Below are positions 1 to 5,894 of a stretch of 24,031 nucleotides of DNA, piece by piece; positions within the stretch are counted from its first letter, which is position 1, and each line of letters opens with the position of its first letter. The stretch spans positions 1,138-25,168 of the forward strand of contig MFOZ01000025.1 of the NCBI GenBank assembly GCA_001784055.1, written 5' to 3'. The position numbers and the translations under genes are program-made. Source of the DNA: Candidatus Levybacteria bacterium RIFCSPLOWO2_01_FULL_42_15. Its GTDB lineage: Bacteria > Patescibacteriota > Microgenomatia > Levybacterales > UBA12049. The notes beneath the pieces are model-generated. The model was given only the letters and a program-made list of their open reading frames with translations, ran no database searches and was not told the origin of the DNA.

Positions 1-39
1 GAAAAGAACCCGGGCGACAGTCTATTCCTGTCAAATGTT

Positions 40-891
40 GTGTATAGGAGGGGAGAAAAAAGAAGAGCGGAAGGCGTTGCCATTATTCCTTTGCTTGAAG
101 ATACGTTGCGTCACGGAATCAGCCTGGGTCCCTCCTCAAGAAACATGGCAGAGCGCTTTGAACCATTCAATAAAAAAGCTGTTGTTGCAAGAATAGAACG
201 GTTTCTTAATCGGTTAGTAATGCTTCCCCTTGACTATGCTTTTCTTATGGTTCCCGCACCAAATGACGCGTTAATTGTAGATGTAACTTCTTCTCGGGTT
301 GATCAGGCGTTTCGTACACGGCACAGAAGGGAAGATAGAGAATCGGTTGTGCAAGCAGACGCGCTTGTAACAGACGTTTTAGGAGTTCCTCTCATGGTAA
401 AAACAGCAGATTGTCCAGCAGTTATCGCTTATGGTAAAGCAGGTGACGGTCGGCCTCTTTTAGCGCTCATGCACGCAGGGCGTAAGGAAACAGATGCGCA
501 GCTTCCCTCAAAGACAATAGCTCATTGCGTAAAGAAGTATGGCGCTGATCCGAAACAAATACTTGTTGGTATAACCCCGGGGATTTCAGCGAAACACTAT
601 AGTGTTCCTGCAGAAAACGTAGGACTTGTAAGCGATGGCGTTTGGCAAGGATTTGTTCGGAAGATTACCTCAAATGGAGAAGCGCGGATACATATTGATA
701 TTACCGGCTGCGTGGCGCAACAATTGCTAAATGCCGGTATAAGACCTCAAAACATTCAGGCGTATGGATCCTCTGTTGATACGTATGAGCTCGCATCACA
801 GATTCCCCTCCTTTCTTTTTCGCACCGATTTACTCAAGAGTCAGATCAGCCTGAGAGAAACGGAAGAATGCTTGTGGTAGCAAGTTTATAG
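40..891 (+). CDS. YfiH/YlmD-family (laccase-domain, DUF152) protein, 5' end uncertain
   Basis: Matches the polyphenol oxidase/YfiH fold, a family whose members act as Zn-dependent purine nucleoside phosphorylase/adenosine deaminase or in peptidoglycan editing. Visible landmarks are the HGIS segment (about residue 25), ADALVTD, TADC (122-125), MHAG (144-147) and a C-terminal S-x-R...GR motif. The usual metal site is two His and one Cys: Cys125 and His145 are present, but the segment that normally reads QVH is LMVPAPND here, so the first His is missing or moved. The common HAGWRG reads HAGRKET. The frame is open to base 1. The GTG at 40 is followed, not preceded, by an AGGAGGGG stretch, so the real start may lie outside the window. 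Family assignment is firm; enzyme activity is doubtful. Confidence 0.75.
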   Translation: MYRRGEKRRAEGVAIIPLLEDTLRHGISLGPSSRNMAERFEPFNKKAVVARIERFLNRLVMLPLDYAFLMVPAPNDALIVDVTSSRVDQAFRTRHRREDRESVVQADALVTDVLGVPLMVKTADCPAVIAYGKAGDGRPLLALMHAGRKETDAQLPSKTIAHCVKKYGADPKQILVGITPGISAKHYSVPAENVGLVSDGVWQGFVRKITSNGEARIHIDITGCVAQQLLNAGIRPQNIQAYGSSVDTYELASQIPLLSFSHRFTQESDQPERNGRMLVVASL

Positions 892-929
892 TTCTATAGT
901 GAGGTATATTGGTTCATGGGCTCTAAAGA

Positions 930-960
930 AGGTAAGAGTACCTGCCCAATACTCTTACCT
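930..960 (+). terminator. Hairpin terminator after the YfiH gene
   Basis: Perfect 11-bp stem (AGGTAAGAGTA pairing with TACTCTTACCT) around a 9-nt loop, 39 bases after the stop codon. The T-rich tail (TCTTTAC) is weak, so it may end transcription inefficiently. Confidence 0.6.
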
Positions 961-1039
961 CTTTACAACCCACAAATGATCAGATGAATTATCCTATCTT
1001 ACCAATAAAAACATTCTCTTTTGGCTTCATCTGTTTTCC

Positions 1040-1068
1040 TTGACATACCAATCAAACTTTGATATGTA
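1040..1068 (+). promoter_or_regulatory. Candidate promoter with embedded inverted repeat
   Basis: TTGACA at 1040-1045, a 17-bp spacer, then TATGTA at 1063-1068. The start site would be near 1075, just before two hairpins with T-runs and with no gene following. An interrupted palindrome fills the spacer: CATAC/GTATG outer arms and ATCAAA-C-TTTGAT inner arms, spanning 1044-1070. Confidence 0.45.
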
Positions 1069-1074
1069 TGGTTC

Positions 1075-1206
1075 TCAGGCACTTAGTTTTCTTTTATCCT
1101 GCCTAAGGACTAAATGCCTTTTTTCTAAGAGCATTGCTTATCGTACTGAACTTATTATCCAAAGACTAACGTTTTTGGAAATGTAACGAAAGCGATGCTC
1201 TTTTTT
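1075..1206 (+). ncRNA. Possible short structured RNA
   Basis: Inferred only from signals. A promoter-like pair lies at 1040-1068. It is followed by hairpin 1 (GGCACTTAGT at 1078-1087 with ACTAAATGCC at 1109-1118, one G-U pair, then six T) and hairpin 2 (AAGAGCATTGCTT at 1127-1139 with AAGCGATGCTCTT at 1190-1202, one G-U pair, then T-run). Inside hairpin 2, TCCAAA pairs with TTTGGA. A transcript of about 50 nt (stop at hairpin 1) or 130 nt (read-through) is predicted. No coding frame is visible and no known RNA family is recognised. Both hairpins could instead be bidirectional terminators serving the small gene on the other strand. Confidence 0.3.
1078..1124 (+). terminator. Rho-independent terminator hairpin
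   Basis: Stem of 10 bp (1078-1087 with 1109-1118) followed by TTTTTT at 1119-1124. Either ends the candidate RNA starting near 1075 or catches read-through from the left. Confidence 0.55.
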
Positions 1207-1357
1207 ATAAAAGAACTACCGGAATACCCAAACCCCGTTTTACCAATGATTTAAATTGTTCTCGTCCTAGTCTAAAGAGTTGTTCTTCTTTGGTATTTCC
1301 TCCCGTTTTACCGAGTTCTTTTTTTACTTTATCTGCAAGAGAGAGCAAGAATTTCAT
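1205..1357 (-). CDS. Small basic protein, 50 residues, unknown function
   Basis: Open frame ATG to TAA on the minus strand, beginning MKFLLSLADKVKKELGK and ending KRGLGIPVVLL. It is rich in Lys, Arg and Glu, probably mostly helical, with an amphipathic middle and a hydrophobic C-terminal tail but no membrane segment. Support for a real gene: a near-consensus promoter (TTGACA, 17-bp spacer, TAAAAT) ends 11 bases before the ATG, the composition is protein-like, and strong hairpins follow the stop. There is no Shine-Dalgarno sequence, so translation would be near-leaderless. An inverted repeat overlaps the promoter, suggesting regulation. No function can be assigned. Confidence 0.6.
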   Translation of the reverse strand: MKFLLSLADKVKKELGKTGGNTKEEQLFRLGREQFKSLVKRGLGIPVVLL

Positions 1358-1368
1358 ACGATAAAAGT

Positions 1369-1397
1369 ATTTTAGCATAGGTTGTCAAGTCTGTCAA
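1369..1397 (-). promoter_or_regulatory. Promoter of the 50-residue gene
   Basis: On the minus strand: TTGACA (1392-1397), a 17-bp spacer, TAAAAT (1369-1374). The start site would be about 4-5 bases before the ATG at 1357. An inverted repeat (ATAGGTTG at 1377-1384 and CAACCTAT at 1395-1402) covers the spacer and -35 box and is a good operator candidate. Confidence 0.6.
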
Positions 1398-1429
1398 CCT
1401 ATAGAAAAAAGAGCACACAAAAGTCATAG

Positions 1430-1461
1430 TCCTAGAGTAAAAAGTAATTCATTTAGACTGT
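1430..1461. repeat. Intergenic repeat, copy 1
   Basis: TCCTAGAGTAAAAAG (1430-1444) and ATTTAGACTGT (1451-1461) occur again, exactly and in the same order, at 19274-19288 and 19471-19481. Both copies lie in AT-rich intergenic DNA. Confidence 0.45.
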
Positions 1462-1492
1462 CAAATCAAGACATTTTTATTATCAAAAAAAA

Positions 1493-1501
1493 TGTGGATA
1501 A
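1493..1501 (-). promoter_or_regulatory. Perfect DnaA-box match
   Basis: TGTGGATAA, the reverse complement of TTATCCACA, in an AT-rich stretch. A near match, TTATCCAAA, lies around 1155. A single consensus site can occur by chance; no dnaA or dnaN is nearby, so this is not called an origin. Confidence 0.3.
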
Positions 1502-1514
1502 GTTGGGGAGGAGA

Positions 1515-2288
1515 CTATGAAGCCGTTTTGGTAAAGAAGGGAGCAAAAAGAGACTGGAAAGATGGTTTGTGATCATAAAGGGCGATTGATTTTATAATGG
1601 TTTTCATAAGAGAGGGAAGCGTATTGATAGCAGAAGGAGTTGTGTAGGATGTTTTTCTGTGTAGGTAATATGCGTGCTTTAGGTTATAAAAGGGAGCGTA
1701 GCGGCTGCATTGGATAAGCACTTGTGTGTAAACAAACGGATACGAGGTGGGCTTAAAATATAAGACATCCTTAGGAAGCACTGCTCTGTTGAGCATAACG
1801 CTTTCCGGTTGAAGCGAGAGCGCGGAGAGAAGGTGCTGTACGATCTCTTCTTCTCCTTCCGGGAAGAGGCTCTTTCCAATTTTTTTACTGTTTTTATTGA
1901 TAAAGAAACATTGGGTGCCAACCCCCGCCGCTTGTGGATGTTTTTTCAAGAAGAGAAGCTGTGCGCGTATGCGGTTTTTGAGGCTCACATCATGAGGGCT
2001 CATAAACGCAATACATTGTCCTTTGGATCGCCTTACCATTCGGTTAAGCATTACCGCAAGTCCGTAATGTTTTTTATTTTTATACACTTTGATTCTCTTA
2101 TCTTTCTTCTTTGCGCGCAAAAGGAGACGATATGACCTATCCGTTGAATCATCGTCGATTGCAATAATTTCGAAATTTCTAAACGATTGAGCGCGCAAGC
2201 TCTCCAGACAGTTCTTAAGAAACGCTTCATTGTTATAAACGGGTAAAAGAATGGAGACAACGGGTTTTTGAGCTTGTTTTTTCTTCAT
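1515..2288 (-). CDS. Family 2 glycosyltransferase, atypical DxD region
   Basis: A 257-residue GT-A fold enzyme. Residues 10-17 give the opening strand (VVSILLPV) and 45-50 the DDDSTD nucleotide-sugar motif. The usual second acidic motif (DxD-type, often L-D-A-D-D) reads M-S-P-H-D at 96-100, so only one of the usual aspartates is left; metal binding may be altered. No membrane segment is seen, so it probably acts at the cytoplasmic face. The ATG at 2288 is chosen over an upstream in-frame start at 2453 because the conserved fold begins here and the longer form would overlap the preceding DUF11 gene by about 160 bases. The gap to that gene's stop is 4 bases, so the two are co-transcribed and the enzyme may glycosylate that protein or its neighbours. 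Donor and acceptor are unknown. Confidence 0.8.
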   Translation of the reverse strand: MKKKQAQKPVVSILLPVYNNEAFLKNCLESLRAQSFRNFEIIAIDDDSTDRSYRLLLRAKKKDKRIKVYKNKKHYGLAVMLNRMVRRSKGQCIAFMSPHDVSLKNRIRAQLLFLKKHPQAAGVGTQCFFINKNSKKIGKSLFPEGEEEIVQHLLSALSLQPESVMLNRAVLPKDVLYFKPTSYPFVYTQVLIQCSRYAPFYNLKHAYYLHRKTSYTTPSAINTLPSLMKTIIKSIALYDHKPSFQSLFAPFFTKTAS

Positions 2289-2292
2289 ATGG

Positions 2293-2982
2293 TTATGCGA
2301 TTTTTCGCAGTATGATTCCCCCCGCAAGGGGAAGAAGCAAAAGCGCAAGAGGCAGGGGTCCTGTTGAAGGAGTTCTAGGCGCGTAAACTGCGGGAAAAAC
2401 TGTTTTTCCCTGTTGTGCCACAGGGAGGCGGGTTTGAGCCGGTTTATTTTCAACGCAAAACGTCGTAGTGTCTTGGCTTGTTTCCCGTTCTTGGGATGCG
2501 ATTACCCTATACGCAAAGCATGCGGTGGGATTCTGTTGAAAAACGTCTTGAGAGGGAGAAACAATTCCTTGGACAACAACTGTTTTGGATTCGGAGGGAG
2601 ACAGCGTATTTTGTGAGACAGTAAGAGTATGGGAGGCTGCGTCATACGAACCATGTCCTGTGCTAAATGTGACACTTTTAGGGAGAGTGTTAACAACGGT
2701 TATATTCGAAAGGTTGTTTTTTCCTTGGTTTTTGATGATGATCCGAAAGGTAATGAGCGAGTTAATAGGATACGCGCCATCTTCCAGATTAAGACCTTGC
2801 GCCATTTGGTTTGTTTTGGGATTAAGAACACTCACGTCAACGGCAAAATTCTGCGATGCGCCACACGTTTCTCCTCCGCCAAAAATGAGCGGACATGAAG
2901 ATTTGGAAACGGCAGCAACAGGCAAGAGCGCTAGGAAAAGGAAAACAAAAAGCCCGATAATCCATTCAAAGACACTCGTCAT
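2293..2982 (-). CDS. Secreted DUF11-domain surface protein with C-terminal TGP anchor signal
   Basis: A 229-residue protein with an N-terminal signal or membrane segment (about 7-26), then CPLIFGGGETC, then a DUF11-type beta-sandwich. This includes NQGKNNLSNITVVNTLP and ends near LSPSESKTVVVQGIV. The C-terminus reads TPSTGPLPLA followed by a hydrophobic stretch and RKIA, which has the layout of a sorting signal (short TG motif, membrane span, basic tail), although it is not a textbook LPxTG. No sortase gene is in the window. It is a clear paralogue of the protein at 10062-10748. Expected location is the outer surface. It leads an operon with a glycosyltransferase. Confidence 0.75.
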   Translation of the reverse strand: MTSVFEWIIGLFVFLFLALLPVAAVSKSSCPLIFGGGETCGASQNFAVDVSVLNPKTNQMAQGLNLEDGAYPINSLITFRIIIKNQGKNNLSNITVVNTLPKSVTFSTGHGSYDAASHTLTVSQNTLSPSESKTVVVQGIVSPSQDVFQQNPTACFAYRVIASQERETSQDTTTFCVENKPAQTRLPVAQQGKTVFPAVYAPRTPSTGPLPLALLLLPLAGGIILRKIA

Positions 2983-3007
2983 AATCTGTATGAAAACAAT
3001 AGGAGAT

Positions 3008-3037
3008 ATTGTACCTAATTATGGAGCCATCTGTCAA
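3008..3037 (-). promoter_or_regulatory. Promoter of the DUF11/glycosyltransferase operon
   Basis: Minus strand TTGACA (3032-3037), an 18-bp spacer, TACAAT (3008-3013). The start site is predicted near 3001, giving a leader of about 20 bases before the ATG at 2982. Confidence 0.6.
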
Positions 3038-3155
3038 TTATAGGATATAAATTTAGTTACTTATTTGGAAGCTGATCTTAATTCTCTTTTGACCCTTCCG
3101 GCTACACTTCGACTACGCCAAGTCTGACTTGGCTTCGCTCAGTATACATTCGCGC
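3038..3155. other. Intergenic stretch with palindrome, no gene seen
   Basis: Between the divergent DUF11 and rho promoters. It contains a 17-nt perfect inverted repeat, GCCAAGTCTGACTTGGC (3119-3135), embedded in CTTCGACTACG...CTTCGCTCAG sequence that resembles short dispersed repeats of such genomes. No coding frame is supported. Confidence 0.5.
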
Positions 3156-3184
3156 TTGACAAAAGGGCAAATGTATGGTGTAAT
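3156..3184 (+). promoter_or_regulatory. rho: rho promoter with flanking inverted repeat
   Basis: TTGACA (3156-3161), a 17-bp spacer, TGTAAT (3179-3184). The leader before rho would be about 76 nt. A perfect 7-bp inverted repeat, ATACATT (3144-3150) and AATGTAT (3170-3176), surrounds the -35 box, a possible operator. Confidence 0.6.
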
Positions 3185-3266
3185 AAGGGTGGTTAGATTC
3201 TACACGTCGTATTATTTCCACTGTTACAATCTGTTTGCCATGTAGATTTCCAATTCCTTTTTAGCT

Positions 3267-4487
3267 ATGGTATACAAGAAAAAACCAGTTTCTGCCGTTG
3301 ATTCACCCATGCCTTCTTCCGTAGAGGGATTGATTGGCGAGGTGAGACACGCTCTTCCCGAAAATAAAGAGGATAGTGGTGTGCCAACAGACCAAGTGTC
3401 GGGAATTCTGGAGATTCAGCCGGAAGGCCACGGATTTTTACGGCCGAAATTTATTCCTTCCTCACGCGATATTTATATTTCCCAATCGCAAATCAGAAGG
3501 TTTCTTTTGCGCCCCGGCGATCTGGTTACCGGTATCGCCCGTCCTCCCAAAGACACCGAACGCTACTTTGGGCTGTTAAAAGTTGAAAAGGTAAACGATG
3601 TTGACGCCGATGCGTCCATAAAACGGCCTCATTTTGATGAGCTCATTCCCATCTATCCTAAAAAACAGGTTATTCTCGCAACGGGAAAGATGCCTCTTTC
3701 CACCCGCATCATGGATTTGGTTTCTCCCATTGGGTTTGGACAAAGAGGAATGGTTGTGTCTCCTCCTAAGGCAGGAAAGACCACCATCCTTAAAGAAATT
3801 GCCGCGGGAATTTCCCAAAACTTTCCCAAAGTGCATCTTATGGCGGCTCTTATTGGTGAACGTCCTGAAGAGGTAACCGATATTACCCAATCCGTAAAAG
3901 GGGACGTGGTTGCTTCAAACTTTGATGAGCCGCCCGAGAATCAAACGCGCGTTGCGGAAATCAGCCTGGAACGAGCGAAAAGACTGGTTGAGCTGGGATA
4001 TGACGTTATCATTCTTCTTGACTCTATTACTCGTCTTGCGCGTGCGTACAACTTGTCGGTAGCTCCCTCGGGGCGTACGCTTTCTGGAGGATTTGATCCG
4101 GTCGCGCTTTGGCCTGCCAAGCGGTTTTTTGGCGCCGCGCGCAATTGCCAGGACGGCGGATCGCTTACCATCATAGGAACCACTTTGGTAGAAACAGGAT
4201 CCAGGATGGATGATTTGATTTATGAAGAGTTTAAAGGAACGGGCAATATGGAACTTCATTTGGATAGAAAGCTTGCAGACCGCCGCATTTATCCGGCTAT
4301 TAATGTTGAGAGATCCGGCACCCGGCAAGAAGAGCTCTTGCTTTCTGAAGACCAGTACAAAAAGGTTGTTACCATGAGGCGGATGATTGACATGCTCTCT
4401 CCAGATGAGCGGACGCAGGTTCTTGTTGACCGGCTCTCTAAGACAGAAATGAACGAAGAATTCCTCGAAAGCTTAGGCAAAACGTAA
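3267..4487 (+). CDS. rho: Transcription termination factor Rho
   Basis: A 406-residue hexameric RNA-dependent ATPase/translocase that ends transcription. A cold-shock-like RNA-binding domain (about 43-112) is followed by the RecA-like motor: Walker A PPKAGKT (166-172), ERPEEVTD (198-205), Walker B VIILLDSITRLAR (Asp252), R-loop SGRTLSGG (268-275), and GTGNMELHL with the arginine-finger region. The usual helical Rho N-terminal subdomain is absent, replaced by about 40 unrelated residues. The position before the catalytic ERPEE glutamate is Gly197, where Escherichia coli has Asp210. The ATG at 3267 has no Shine-Dalgarno sequence; its own promoter lies upstream. The 3' end overlaps the convergent glycosyltransferase by 50 bases. 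Confidence 0.97.
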   Translation: MVYKKKPVSAVDSPMPSSVEGLIGEVRHALPENKEDSGVPTDQVSGILEIQPEGHGFLRPKFIPSSRDIYISQSQIRRFLLRPGDLVTGIARPPKDTERYFGLLKVEKVNDVDADASIKRPHFDELIPIYPKKQVILATGKMPLSTRIMDLVSPIGFGQRGMVVSPPKAGKTTILKEIAAGISQNFPKVHLMAALIGERPEEVTDITQSVKGDVVASNFDEPPENQTRVAEISLERAKRLVELGYDVIILLDSITRLARAYNLSVAPSGRTLSGGFDPVALWPAKRFFGAARNCQDGGSLTIIGTTLVETGSRMDDLIYEEFKGTGNMELHLDRKLADRRIYPAINVERSGTRQEELLLSEDQYKKVVTMRRMIDMLSPDERTQVLVDRLSKTEMNEEFLESLGKT

Positions 4488-5187
4488 GAGATTGAGTTTG
4501 TTTTTTAAATCTCACTGCGAAAAGGTATAAAAGGTGTTGAGCCCCTGTTTTCAAAAGACTTTGCTTGCTTGCGTCAAACGCTCTGTCCTTGTAGGGAATG
4601 TGATATTCGGCAAATCGGACGCGGGGACTTTTTAGCGCTTTAAGTTTGATCTCAAGAGAAAGGTTCCATCCTCCTTCTTCCAAGGAAATAGCAGAAAGAA
4701 CGTTCCTTCTAAACACCCACATACCGCTTAGGGCGTCTTTTAGCCGGTACCCAAAAAGCACAAAAACAAAGGCATTAAACAGACGAACGCCGCTCATACG
4801 TAAAAGAGACATGGTTCTTTTCTTCTGAAAGGGAAGACGATTGCAGGATATAAAATCAAACTTATATTTTATAAGCGTTTGCATAAGAGAGGGGATTACG
4901 AAAGTTGGATACGATCCGTCGCCATCCATGCAAACAATAATGTCTCCTTTTGCGGCACGTATGCCTCTGGTCATGGCAAACCCATATCCAATGCCGTTAT
5001 CAGCGTGTAATTCAGTAAGAACGCGCGCTCCATACTTTTTTGCAATACGCCTGGTTCTATCTATAGAGCCATTATCGATTACCAGTATTTCATTTACACA
5101 AGAAGGAATAGAAGATAGAAGGACTTGCAGTGCACGGCTTTCATTTTTACACGGGAGCACTAGAGAAACGGATATTTTTTGTCTCAT
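4438..5187 (-). CDS. Family 2 glycosyltransferase (dolichyl/polyprenyl-phosphate sugar synthase-like)
   Basis: A 249-residue GT-A enzyme. LPCKNE opens the fold, IDNGSIDRT (37-45) is the nucleotide-binding loop, and MDGDGSYP (87-94) is the metal-binding DxD motif. LKDALSGMWVFRR and GWNLSLEIKLKA fit the dolichyl-phosphate-mannose synthase-like subgroup, which moves a sugar from a nucleotide onto a lipid carrier for later use by GT-C enzymes. There is no C-terminal membrane pair, so it is a soluble or peripheral form. It is divergent from the GT-C-like operon at 5226 and shares its promoter region, which suggests a joint pathway. Its last 16 codons overlap rho on the opposite strand. Confidence 0.85.
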   Translation of the reverse strand: MRQKISVSLVLPCKNESRALQVLLSSIPSCVNEILVIDNGSIDRTRRIAKKYGARVLTELHADNGIGYGFAMTRGIRAAKGDIIVCMDGDGSYPTFVIPSLMQTLIKYKFDFISCNRLPFQKKRTMSLLRMSGVRLFNAFVFVLFGYRLKDALSGMWVFRRNVLSAISLEEGGWNLSLEIKLKALKSPRVRFAEYHIPYKDRAFDASKQSLLKTGAQHLLYLFAVRFKKQTQSLTFCLSFRGILRSFLS

Positions 5188-5207
5188 AGTATTTTTTTCT
5201 ATCTTGC

Positions 5208-5241
5208 GGTATAATTATACCCAAAATGAGCATTTTTTCAA
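5208..5241. promoter_or_regulatory. Bidirectional promoter built on a palindromic -10 box
   Basis: GGTATAATTATACC (5208-5221) is a perfect palindrome holding TATAAT on both strands (5210-5215 for +, 5214-5219 for -). The minus direction has TTGAAA (5236-5241) with a 16-bp spacer and serves the gene starting at 5187. The plus direction has no good -35 box, and its predicted start site falls 3-5 bases before the ATG at 5226. Confidence 0.6.
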
Positions 5242-5894
5242 GACAAACATTCTTTTTTATTGGTATTTTGATTCTTTGCGCGTTGATGATGATGCGTGCG
5301 CTCGTAAAATTATCGTTTCAAAGCTTACTAGGCAATAGATATAAAGTGGAAGCATCGGGATCTTCAATTCGATTTTACCCAAGCGATAGCGACGAGCAGA
5401 TTATCAAAATTTCCCCCTTTGACGACTACGTGTATCGAGACGGAGAAAAAGAGCATCTTGTTACGGAACCTGGATATCGTCTGAGAAACGCAATAGTATA
5501 TTCTGCTCTATCGATTGTGAAAAAAACATTCTTTGGCACAAAAGAACTCATATGGGAGATTGAGGGAAATAATAGGTGGGGAAAGACAAAAACCACGTAT
5601 CGTATCTGGGAGGAGGAAAATACGCTTTCGGTAGAAAGATTAGTTAGAGCCGATACCTTCTTGTTTGAAGCAGTGGGACAGTCTATTGTTGTTTGTTCAT
5701 CTTGTGTTGTGGTTGACCCTTCTGCCATTTCCGCCGTTACCGTTATAGATTCAAAAGATGGGAAGCGCGCGGTTATTTCGGACACAGGAAATCAAACAGT
5801 GTTTTTTCATAAAGATTGGGGAATGCTTGAGTTTGTAACGCCTGTATCGCACGCCCAAAAGAAAGCAAAAGTTTTTCAATTTATTCGCCTATGA
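5226..5894 (+). CDS. Membrane-anchored protein of unknown function
   Basis: A 222-residue protein. One N-terminal hydrophobic segment (about 8-26) anchors it; the rest is a hydrophilic, strand-rich domain with no family recognised. There are two Cys close together (CSSC) near residue 157. It opens a three-gene operon with a GT-C-like protein and a GT4 enzyme; the stop TGA overlaps the next ATG (ATGA). The -10 box ends 10 bases before the ATG, so the message has almost no leader. Context suggests a role in making or moving a surface glycan, but that is inference. Confidence 0.75.
   Translation: MSIFSRQTFFFIGILILCALMMMRALVKLSFQSLLGNRYKVEASGSSIRFYPSDSDEQIIKISPFDDYVYRDGEKEHLVTEPGYRLRNAIVYSALSIVKKTFFGTKELIWEIEGNNRWGKTKTTYRIWEEENTLSVERLVRADTFLFEAVGQSIVVCSSCVVVDPSAISAVTVIDSKDGKRAVISDTGNQTVFFHKDWGMLEFVTPVSHAQKKAKVFQFIRL

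Noticed and set aside
1493..1501. Replication origin suggested by a perfect DnaA box
   Set aside because: Only one exact box and one near match; no dnaA, dnaN or box cluster. Kept only as a single site.
1809..2135. 108-residue plus-strand frame
   Set aside because: Antisense to the family 2 glycosyltransferase; no promoter or family match.
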